Source of the DNA: Lingula anatina
Taxonomy: Eukaryota > Brachiopoda > Lingulata > Lingulida > Lingulidae
NCBI RefSeq assembly: GCF_001039355.2
Contig: NW_019775604.1
Location: forward strand, 64,001-96,610
DNA: 32,610 nucleotides
Direction: 5' to 3'
The notes below the pieces were generated by a model, which made no database searches, was not told the origin of the DNA, and saw only the letters and a list, made by a program, of their open reading frames with translations. This document shows positions 10,466 to 21,300 of this stretch, in pieces; position 1 is the first letter of the stretch, and each line of letters begins with the position of its first letter. The position numbers were made by a program, and so were the translations under genes.

Positions 10466-13400
10466 ATGCCAATATGTGGCATATTTGGATGTACCAATAG
10501 ACCGAGTTCACAGAAAGATGTTAGTTTCCATAAAGTACCAACAATCATCAAAGGGCAAGGCGAGGATACGCAAAAGTTGTCTGAGGAAAGGCGACGGTTA
10601 TGGAAGGAGGCGATAAACAGGAAGGATATCACATCGGAGGAGAAATGGGATCGAACCATTGTTTGCTCAAAGCACTTTGTAGGAGGTACGTATATATTTC
10701 ATTTGTTTGTGTCTTTTTGAAACTCATATATAGTGTGTGTGAGAGAGAGAGAGAGCGTGTGATTAGTGACGAGTGACAACAAGGCATGTTCTGACCGATG
10801 TTTTGCCTGTCAGGTGAAGTCTTTCTGTCAGTCTCAATATATGTATTAAATCCAATTTATGCTGGGCAATTTGTGTCACAACTCTTGCTTAATGCACATT
10901 TTAACCACATTTACTTTACAATACAATTTCTATTTGTATTTGTACAATTTCTATTTGTAAATATACATGTAGGTTTTTATTATCAATGAATTGTTTTTGT
11001 CATTTTCTAGGTATCAAAGCCTATCTGCATGACAGTACCAGTCCATCCTGGCTTCCAACATTATATTTACGACATTCAGCACGTATTCGAAAATCAGCCA
11101 CCAGTAGATATAGGCGTGCCAGTCAGAGTGGGAAAAAAAGAAAAGGTGCGTTCCAGTGTTTGAAATGAAAATAATAATCATCATTGCACTGTTGTGATGC
11201 ACATATTTTAAAGTTAACAACACTTGAATACATTATCACTCACATAAAATGGGTAAATGGAAAACAGTGATCGTACTTATGGTACCAAAGCAAAAACACT
11301 GATATAGCAATAGACATGCTATACAAGATACAGAATAAAACAAGAATAAACAAGAATGTAATTTAAATTTAGATAGCCAACCAAATTCTCATGACATCAT
11401 TGTGTATGTCTCAATAACAAATTAAAGGAGCTGCTTGAGCAAGGAGGATGCTGTCATAAAAGCAAAACAAGGCAGCAAAGCTGTCAGTTGTACAGACAAA
11501 AAAACAGAAAAAAAGATGCAAAATAGGTCATTTTGTCAATTTTGATGCAATAATAAATAATGCTTATAATAGCACAGTCAGTCAACACTGATTTTAATCA
11601 TGCCCAACAGGTAACATGGTCAATAACAGGAGCAGATCCAGATATATTTTCTGACAGCATTCCAAAGTATCATTGTTGATCTATCCTCCATTTTGATGGT
11701 CTTCCAACAGAAAAAAATAGATACCCATCAATATAAACTTTAAAATCTGACTGTCTTCAGGGCCGTAGCCTCCGGGGGGGCAGTTGCCCCCCCTGGGATT
11801 TGAGGTGCAAAAAAAAAAAAAAAATAATCGCAAAGGTAAGAAAAAATTATTGCAAAGTTGGTATTCACCCAATACTTTACCATCAAACTTTCAAATATTT
11901 CCAATATAATCTTCATAAAGTAAATTTAAAGGAAAGATGTAGAAATGATCATCCAATATCAAATAAATAGCTTTTTCATAATTAAGGGAGACAATGGGCG
12001 GTAAAGTGCACATTTTTAATTTTCTTATTTTTCATGAAAATTTTCACCTGCAAACTAAAAAAAAGTGCCAATGTATCCTCCATTTTACATACTACAAGAT
12101 CACAGTCATATACTCAAATAAAATAAGATTTATGAAGTTTTGTGGAGAGGGAGTCAAATTTTCATGGGAGTCAGATTTTCATGTTACAACGGTCCTTTGC
12201 TCGCTTTACCTCCACCTGGGTGAGTATACACTGTGTATGGAACATGCGGAAAAATCTTTTTTTTTTTTTTCTCAAAATGGAAAGTTTCGCAAAGGTAGCG
12301 CAGTCTATCAGGTATGTAATAATGATAGATTTAAACTGATATCTGCATATCAGGTGACCAAGGTGTCTGATTACTCATAAATAATAATTCCTCCAGGTCT
12401 TGAATCTTTCACAGGCAGATTTCATTGACCATACTGATAGTCATAGCACAGATGATATTGCTTGTGTAAAGCATTTGATAGCAAAGATATTTGAGGTTAC
12501 ATAGACTTATTTATCCCATGTGGAAGTAAAATTATCAAGGGACCGGGCCTCAGAGGCCCGGTTTCCAGGAAATGGGACTAACTGTTGGAAAAGTTAATTT
12601 CTACATATGGTGTAAATTATTTCAAAACTAATTATTAATCCATTGATGGGGGGTATAAGTTGCTTGAGGATTACATGAAAGGACCAGGCTCAAAACCTCA
12701 TGCAAACGAAGAGAGATCAAAAGATACATGGGTCCGGGCCTTCGAGGCCCCTGAAAGGTGATTGAGGGTTAATAGCAAAAATATTGTTATTATTTACATG
12801 ATTATAAAAAGTTTTTGTTCCTGCGTCATTAATTTTACCGTGTCAGACATATTCACCATTTTTGTCAATAATGGAATGTGGATTGAATTCTTCAAAACCA
12901 GTTTTAAAGCATTGAGACAACACCCCCTTATGATTTAAACTAAAACTAAAAACATTCCATTAGATTTTCATTAGTTTTAGTGCCAAATATATCTCCCATG
13001 TAACACGTCTTTGATTTGGAGGGTATAGCTGTTCAACTCTCTTGTGTGCCCTGACAAGGGCATCTGCTGTTTCCCTTTTGATGAAATGATAAACTGTGAT
13101 GGTGTAGCTATCACATTGCAAAATTACAGCTTCCCAGAGAAAGTTTGAAATTTTCGGTCAAATTCAACATTTTGTAACCACTAGCAAAGAATGACAGTAA
13201 AGTAAAAGACATGTCCAAGCTGTAAATCGTGCGATTTTTATTTCTAGGGAATAACAACATGAAGGGTGTTGAACTGGCTGGCCTCAGTGGTTTACAAGTG
13301 ATGATGGAGAGCAGTGATATCTGTACAGTGTCAGGGCAGCACAATGGTGTCAAGGTTGAAACAGGTTTGTATAACAAAGTGTTACATGGGATATATGCTG

Positions 13401-15626
13401 TATGTCGGTAAAGAAGAAAAAATAAATGATTGAAACATCTGATATTAAATCCACCTTTCTTCATACATGTTGTAACACCCTGCACGATATTTTGAGTAGT
13501 ATGTCTTTTTTTTCTGCTGAAATCACTGATACTGCAAACTTGACACACTGCCATTGTAATCACAAACGAGACTTCTTAACCTTCTCAAGTACTAATTTCT
13601 TCGGTTGTTATTTGTTATATAGGTGAGGAAGCTGACATGTTTTCCTATGATGGGACTGGCAGCAGTAACCAGCCATTTGGCATGGAGTCTGAAGAGGATA
13701 TTGAAGAAAAAAACAAGATATCTAGTCCAAAAGGTGAGTTTACTGTGTCATTTGAGAAGCTTACAATAAGTAACATGTTACTTTTTAGTTGTTTAACTTG
13801 GTGTCTCCAAATTTCACTAATTTTTGGCACTCGGGTCTTTGCTTGTGATAGATATTGATAAGTTCTGTCTGAAATTGTAAAACATTATTATTACTATTAC
13901 AGTAACAGTAACTATAATTATGTAAAGTCTGCTTAACTTGCAAAGGATTTTGATATATTGTTTGTAATTGTTAAACCTTATTATAATTATATTTATGTTA
14001 TTTTATGTAATGTCTGCTTTAATTTTGATTACTTTTAGATATATTATAATTATGAGTTATCATTGAACATTAACATTTCTTACTTGTACATTCATTTAAG
14101 AAACGTTCCAGTGCCCAGATTGTGGGTCCCATTACAAGACCAAGTCCATACTGAACAGACACAGGAGAACACACTCAGGCCTTTTCCCACTTTATTGTCA
14201 AGACTGTGGAATGGGCTTTCACCACCAGACTAAGTTTCGGAATCACTTGAGGGCAGCCCATGGCAGCCCTAAACCCATGTGCAAGATTTGTAACAAGAAA
14301 ATGTCAACCAGGAAAGGCATGAAAAAACATTCAAAGGTGCGAATGCGAGGTTCAGAAGTGGAGGATGTTCAGTGTCATAACTGCAACAAGAATTTCCCCA
14401 CGTTGAGGCTGAGGGAACATTTAAAACGTGCCCACTTGAAGAACCACACGCGCAACGCGTGTCACAGATCTTTTGGGTCTGCCAATATGCTGAAGAATCG
14501 CACAAATATTCACAGTGGGCAGGTGTACATGTACAAGTGTGGTTTGTGCCAATTTGAGACCAAACACTCTTCTTCTCTGGCAAGGCATCGCAGAAACCAT
14601 GAAAAATCTCTCAGTGAAAAGCAACCATACAAATGCAGATTCTGTGATATGAGATTTTCTCACAGCAGCAGGTGCTTGAAACATGAAAGGGATCACACTG
14701 GAGAGAAACCCTACAAATGCCAGTACTGTGTCAAACAGTTTAATGGCATGAACAAACAACTAATCCATGAAAGGACTCACACAGGAGAGAAACCTTTTAA
14801 ATGCCTGTACTGTAGTAAGGAATTTTCCTCTAAGTACAACTGTATTACTCATGAAAGGACTCACATTGGGAAAAAACCATTCAAATGCCAGTATTGTGAA
14901 AGGAAATTTAGTTTAAAACAGCAGTGTGTACGGCATGAAATGACTCACACTGGAGAAAAACCATTCAAATGCCAGTATTGTGAAAAGAGTTTTACTCTAA
15001 ATTATCATTGCATGCGACACAAAAGGACTCACACTGGTGAAAAGCCATATAAATGCCAGTACTGTGAAAAGGGTTTCTTCATCAAAAAATATTGTAAACA
15101 GCATGAAATGTGTCACACTGGAGAGAAAATTGCCAAACATCAGTTGCATGAAGAGAAATTTTATGTCAAATATGATCATGTGCAGAAGGAGTGGATCCAA
15201 GCTTCAAAAAATCCACACGAGTGGAAGAGCCCTCATGTCATCAGGAAAAATCTTTTAAACGAGCATAATTACACTGCACTAGAGATGACAAAGAATCATT
15301 GTAAATATAATCAAGAGGAGCCTGCTTTAATGCAGGACGAAACAGGGAGTTCCATTCAGTCTCTCAAGATGGAATTTCAAGATGAAGATTCTGGGACTGA
15401 AATTTCTCCTAAATTTATCAAAAAAGAATTTCAAGATGGAGATCCTGGGACTGAAGTTCCACCTAAATTTATCAAAAAGGAATTTCAAGTTGAAGATATT
15501 GCACCTGAGACAAAGGAAAATATTACTGTCAAAAAGGAGTTTCAGGAAAGCTGTGCTTTAGAGGAGCAACCTGACATATACCCTGTTGCAATGTTTAGAA
15601 ATGTTTTTGCTGATGCTGATGTATAA
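10466..15626 (+). CDS. THAP-C2H2 zinc-finger protein, copy B (702 aa, about 12 fingers)
   Basis: Predicted nuclear DNA-binding protein. Five exons: 10466-10685, 11011-11145, 13248-13364, 13623-13733 and 14101-15626; the sum, 2109 nt, is 703 codons. The THAP domain begins at residue 1 (MPICGIFGC): C4-x4-C9, W46, a C-x2-H pair in VCSKHF and the closing SPSWLPTL. An intron after VGG splits it. Then follow a basic stretch (SGKKRK), the linker exon shared with copy A and an acidic exon. The C2H2 array spans about residues 199-534 with roughly twelve units, the last six joined by TGEKP-type linkers. The third unit lacks its final His and the fifth lacks its first Cys and a His. The tail holds LKME, IKKE (twice) and VKKE, fitting psi-K-x-E SUMO sites, and ends in AMFRNVFADADV. 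It is likely a sequence-specific regulator, with its target unknown. Linkage of the two exon halves rests on splice phase and paralogy and needs a transcript. Confidence 0.87.
10741..10754. repeat. (GA)7 microsatellite
   Basis: A short GA run just inside intron 1 of THAP gene B. Confidence 0.85.
11146..13247 (+). other. Intron 2 of THAP gene B, repeat remnants only
   Basis: A 2.1-kb intron between the THAP-domain exon and the shared linker exon. It contains a transposon-end-like CAGGGCCGTAGCC followed by poly-G (about 11759-11790) and two GC-rich hairpins (12543-12561 and about 12733-12752). Its last roughly 50 bases resemble the end of the matching intron in gene A, so the duplicated block begins inside this intron. 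No open frame in it looks protein-coding. Confidence 0.75.
12543..12561. repeat. Perfect 19-bp GC palindrome
   Basis: CCGGGCCTCAGAGGCCCGG pairs over nine bases around a single central A, in otherwise AT-rich intron. A related imperfect hairpin (GGGCCTTCGAGGCCC) lies 190 bases downstream, so both may belong to an old repeat. Confidence 0.7.
15372..15512 (+). repeat. 54-bp coding minisatellite in THAP gene B tail
   Basis: Two full 54-bp units (15372-15425 and 15426-15479) and a partial third lie in frame. Each encodes about 18 residues centred on F-I-K-K-E-F-Q, so each adds one psi-K-x-E motif. Copy A has a looser version of the same pattern at about 7657-7731. Confidence 0.85.
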
Positions 15627-17741
15627 TGGCTATTAATTTATAAAATGATACCTTACAACTTTGTGATATTCTTATTACTATATAGTTACATAAGTCTTAT
15701 CAAACAAAGAAATGGGGATATCTGTTACAGTATTAATTTAAAGAGAAACGTTTCTTAGACAATAACTACCCATTATGCATTTCTTGAGTATTTTACAAAA
15801 TATTATATAAAAACATAAATATAAGCTATTCACAGGATTTAGAATGTTCACTCTTACTATGTAAAGCAGACCAGAGAGGTAATTTAAGATTACTAGGTGT
15901 GCTATAGATGCAGTTTGCGCCGTTACATGCCATTTTTCTGTTATCAGTCTTTCTGAAAATAAACAAATGTCATTTTATTGTCGTATTTGAATTTCATTTG
16001 ATATTCTCCGAATAACAAGTTTAGTCAGTAATAGTAAATTAATGATGCTAGAAAAAGATAGTCATTGTTTATTTATGTCAGTTTATAATTGCTATTGTGG
16101 GTAGTGGTGAAACAATTAAATTCCAGATGAAGTTCATTGAAGGGATACAAGGATGAGTGAGTTTATATGTTTAAGCCACCCAAACATGATGCATCTTAAT
16201 TAAATCTGTGAAAGAAACTTAATAAGGGGCACATAGCAATAATTACAGGAAAAAAATGATGTCATTTGCTTTAATGTCTGCTTTACTTTTACTCAATCAG
16301 AAATAATTTATTATAGCACTGGTAACTATAACCAAGGTAAATTTTGGAATAATAGAAGTGCTATTGACAGCTGTGGAGTCATGTGCAAACTTATGTATTT
16401 ATAATATTTTTGATATTTATAAAAATATTATTATTATTATAAGTTATATTTGCTTACATAATGCACCTTCCTTAGAGGAAACTATATATATATATATAAT
16501 GTTTAAACAACAACAGATGAATAATAATCATAAAATACCAGTGGTTAATTGCCTCTGTTTTCAGTATTGGGACAGAAAAATGTATTTTGCTAAACCATTA
16601 TGTATGTTTATAAGTCCTTTGTACATAAAGAACAAAAAAAAAAAAAACAAAGAAAATTACGATCAGATTCTAAAACCTGTTCTATTCTGAGATATCATGC
16701 ATTTTCTCTCTTTATCAACAAGTCTGATTCACAAGCCAACAATATAGAAGTGACACAAAATTTGAAATTTAGTGTGTAAGGTTGAGTAATTACTCAATTT
16801 TTTTAGTGGGGGGAAATTGAATTTTACAGATTATAGCACACAAAGTCAAGAAAAGTGAAGAAAGGCATAAGTTGTTACTGAATCGCTGTTTATTTCATGC
16901 CAGAATGCTCATGGTACATGAAAAAACTAGAAAAGAAAAATAATAATACAAATCACTATGTGAGCTGTTAAGTATGAATTAGTTATGAAATATTTGAAAT
17001 AAATTACAAGTGTCAACTTAACTTCTGCTGCAGATGTGTTTTAACTAAATGTATAAAAATTCTTAGTACAATAATTTAATCTTCACTTTTTAAATATAAA
17101 TACATGCATCACAAAGTTAAAAATATTTCTGCTGACAACAATACATTTAACTCACCAATTATGCCTATCCTTGAAACAATAAATTGTAAGTCAAAATCTT
17201 GAAACTACAAATGAACAAAAATGTGAAGTAGGTCTTTCTCCTACGAAGGCACTGAGTTGAATGAAATAGAGTGCAAACTCAATGGGTGCCAACCTGAAAG
17301 AAAAGTTATCATTTATTCAAATGAATGTCCGTTGCATTAGATGAGCCGAACGTCCGGCTCCTCAAGCACAATAAATGTAAACTAAACCTTACACCTATCA
17401 TATCCCTTTTGAGTGGTAGCAACAAAATTAAAAAGCAGGCAACTCAATAGTTCTAATCTATGCAGTAAAAGCACCACAAATACTCTATATAAATATGATT
17501 TTTGTGATTATTAAATTATATGTAGATGAAAGTTTGATAATTTTTACCTATCATTTGATTGTCGAAAGAAATACCACATAGGGCTATGGATAGTTTCAAA
17601 AGGGAGTAGCATTCACATCGATACTAATAAACATTCCGGCGGTCTGATATGTTTCCTGGTGCACATTAGGGAGGATATTACAGGTCTATAATTACATTGA
17701 CCTGCCTACCCAGCTAACGGATAGCTCTTGCTCTCACAAAG
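15627..17741. other. Spacer between THAP gene B and ACER3, no gene recognised
   Basis: An AATAAA at 15958-15963 is a plausible poly(A) signal for gene B, giving a 3' UTR of about 350 bases. The rest is AT-rich, with short AT repeats near 16488 and an A-rich run near 16635. The roughly 150 bases before 17742 are less AT-rich and probably hold the ACER3 promoter. A weak minus-strand exon-like stretch at 17191-17293 is listed among the rejected items. Confidence 0.6.
15958..15963 (+). terminator. Candidate poly(A) signal of THAP gene B
   Basis: AATAAA about 330 bases after the stop codon, the first canonical hexamer noted downstream of the gene. Confidence 0.4.
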
Positions 17742-17902
17742 ATGGCTCCTCCAAGTGAAAAGATTGGGTTTTGGGGTCCTGTGACCTCCACTGTGGACTG
17801 GTGCGAGACGAACTATGAAGTGTCTTTCTACATCGCAGAATTTTGTAAGTAGACGCCGAGATCGAGTGCTACATTTTACAGAGTTTTTAGCTGCGCTTTC
17901 CT

Positions 17903-17968
<66 letters not shown>

Positions 17969-18330
17969 CATATATTAAAGCTTTCTTCTGGTGTATTTTA
18001 CATCAGTCACTACTTGGGCAATGAGTAAGGAGTCACAAATCTTAGATACCAGTGAAAACCTCCTTATATTTTACTTTGATTTAATTGATTTTATTGCCTT
18101 AATTTATTTTAATTTGTGAAGATTATGTCTTGATACAATGCATACCCACTAATTATCACCGATGACATTTATTGTTTCTAGGGAACACAATCAGTAATGT
18201 AATGATGATCCTGCCTCCATTGGTTGGCCTCTTGTTTGCAGTTAAGGACGCAGCTGAAGGAAGAATAGTTGGCTGCCACATTGGGCTAATGTGTAGGTGT
18301 CCTGGTAGTCTGTGCCATTAAAAATAATAA

Positions 18331-18373
<43 letters not shown>

Positions 18374-21300
18374 AAATAAAAAATAATAAAATAAATAAAA
18401 TGATAATAAAATAAAATAAATAGATAAATAAATAAATAAATTTTAAAAAAATTAAAACTCCCTCTATGAGATATTATACTTTTTATCCTATACAAATTAA
18501 CCAGTTGTGTCATCCTCCCCCCTTACACTGTTGCTATTAAACTATGGCCATGATGAACATGTAGATAAGGAAGTAACAGAGAGGTAAAAGTAATATAATG
18601 ATTTGTAATCATAATCATGAAGTGATGCACTTGTACAGTGTGGTCCTGAGTAAAGTCAAATTTATTTATCTACTAATTAATTAATTTTTCTTTTTTATTG
18701 ATAAAATACATCACACATATTACAAAGCACTCACTCACACTTAAAGAAAATATGTCATGCATTAACACCTTTGTTTCACATTGTATAGTTATAGGTTAAA
18801 ATATTTCCTTTTTATTGTTTCCAGTGGTTGGGATGGGTTCTTGGTGTTTCCACATGACACTTCTGTATTCAAGTCAGGTAATTTGAAAATTATAATCTGT
18901 ATTGCACAGATATTAGTTTGCACAGAGTAAAGGCTCATTTTTGTCCAGTATAGACTAAGTGGGGTATCGTACTGGTATAAGATGAAGAGATAAAACTAAT
19001 ACTGGACTTGCAAATGATGCACTGGTACTGACGATTTTCATGAGTGTCAGTGACCTGTTGCACTGGTCACATGATAGGTCACATGTCCTTGTATGGCACT
19101 TAAAATAACCTCACCAGTCATGTGACTATCAAATCGAGTTTATTTTCCGGTTTAAGTTCGGTAGTGCCAATTGCAATGTTGGATCTTTCCTGTACTACTG
19201 AAAAAGTCTAGCATTAGATTTATCTTTTCTATTAGAGTTTGTAAAATCAAAATCTATCATGACAGAGCTTTGGCTTGTCAGTAGTCTAAGGCATGTTTTA
19301 TGTTAAAGGTACATTATCATCCTAAATTACATTGTGCCTCTTAGTAGTAAATGTGCATTTTGCTAAGATTTATGTTCATTTTGTGCTCTTGATAGACTAT
19401 GAATCAATATGATTTCTGGTGAAGTCACTTCTCCAGCTACAAATCAATAACAGGGTTTCCACAATATTTTTTATGGGGGGGGGGGGGTCGACCTCATTTG
19501 AAAAAAAAAAAGGAGTCCATATACAAACTGTATCTAGGTGACTGTTACTATATATACTTTCTTTGGAAATGATGGTCATTTTCCATGAAAGTGCTTTAAT
19601 AATCTCCAAATGACGATTTTACATTTCTTCTTCTTTTAGCTTTTGGATGAAATGCCTATGATTTGGGGAACATGTTTTCTTATCTATACATTGTAAGTAG
19701 TAAATAGACGAAGCAGTAAGATGGAGGTGCCAAAAGTAATGTGGAAATCGGTCTTGTATACATTTTCATCTCTACATTCAAGTTTTTAGATGTTAAATAT
19801 TCAATGCAGATTTATTGAAAGCCAAAATATATGATGCAAGTTCTCAGTTATATGAAACTCACAAAATTAAAAAAAAAAAGATTGATGAATTTATGAAAGA
19901 TTGAAATACTGCCAGCATACACTGTACAAAGAGTTTATATGTAAACAAGAAGTTTTAATAGAGAACACCTAAACAAGAAGTTTTAATAGAAAAACACCTC
20001 ATGGGCAACTATAACAATAAACTATTGAGCAATGGTAGTATAACAATGGGTATTGAGCACATTCAGCTGTAAGAGGTGAAGCTTGTAATTTACAGCACTC
20101 ATCTTTCATTCCAGATACGAAGTAGGGAGTCCACCCAAGAGTCACAATAGAATTCTGCAGTGTGTATTGCTGCTGTATTGCTTATTTGTTACTGTTGTAA
20201 GTACCTTCATAATATAAAACAAGAATGGTATTGAAACATTGGTACATACATTTGTCAAATTAAAACAACTTTTTTAAAAAATTGAAATATTTGAATTTTT
20301 ATCACAATACCAATGGTCTCTGTCAAGATTGTTATATATTTGAAAAACATGCAAGTAGGAAAATAAGTGTCACTGAATATTTTAGAATTGAAGGAAAATA
20401 TGTGGCAGGTGGCATAAGAAACCATTTGTTAAAGCGAGTGCTCATTTCTTGTTCTCTTTTATCTCTGTTTTATTTTTTTCTTTGTACGATTTCAGGTTTA
20501 CACAACAACCCATAATGTCATATTTTTTCAAGTAAGTAATTATTTTATTTCATTGTTACCTTGATCAGTTGTCGCCAATTTTTCATTACCAATTCCCATC
20601 TGTGTAAAACTTGGTTGGGGGTAGGAATGCTTGGAAATTTATCTTAGGGAGGTCTGTCTTAGATCCCATTCTCAGAGATTAGATCGGTCCAAACTAGATC
20701 GACCTAACTCTCTGGGGGTTCATGCTAAATAGCTGTCAGCCGAGCGGGCACGAAAGTTAATTACCTCCTTACAGGTTGTAGTAGGCGGGATGGACATTTA
20801 AGCCGGATTATCTGACAGTAATCTAGTGAGACTTCCCACGGGGATAGATCGATCTAAAATCTGTGGGAATACGCCCTCAATCTTATTGAACCACAAGCAT
20901 TAGTATAGTCAAAACCTTTGTATACAAACTTCCCATTAGTATAAAAGACACTTTGAATGCTTTTTTCAGCTCTCTAAATCATTGCAAAATGTTAAGCATG
21001 TTGTGTATTTATTTTCAGGTCTCTTATGGTATTATGGTTTTTGCCATCGTGGCCTGCAGTATACAGGTTTACAGGTAAGAGGACATAGTCTGATATTGCT
21101 GTTGAATCTGTTGTCATGGATTTCTATAATCCAGAGTTGATCTTACCGACCTGAAGAGCACGCAGCTCATGCCTGTTTAAAGGCAAGAAAATGAAATATT
21201 ATTCATCTGTTTTTTTTTTAATTTTTTTTTTAACAAGCATATTCCTCTTTCTGACTGTTTCAGAAACTTTGAACATTTCAACTCACTGTAGAGGATGCAA

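Noticed and set aside
11759-11825. CAGGGCCGTAGCC followed by poly-G, as a complete transposon
   Set aside because: Only one terminus is visible. No matching inverted end was found nearby, so it is noted only as a remnant.
14269-14759. Minus-strand open frames of 104 and 112 codons
   Set aside because: They are antisense to the zinc-finger exon of gene B, whose regular codon pattern leaves long open frames on the other strand.
17191-17293. Minus-strand terminal-exon-like stretch (good acceptor, 33 codons starting LAPIEFALYF, then TGA)
   Set aside because: The acceptor is convincing, but no upstream exon was found between it and ACER3, and the peptide is not recognisable. Minus-strand RNA reads here would revive it.
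18286-18513. Minus-strand open frame rich in Phe, Leu, Ile and Tyr
   Set aside because: Translation of the AAAT satellite.
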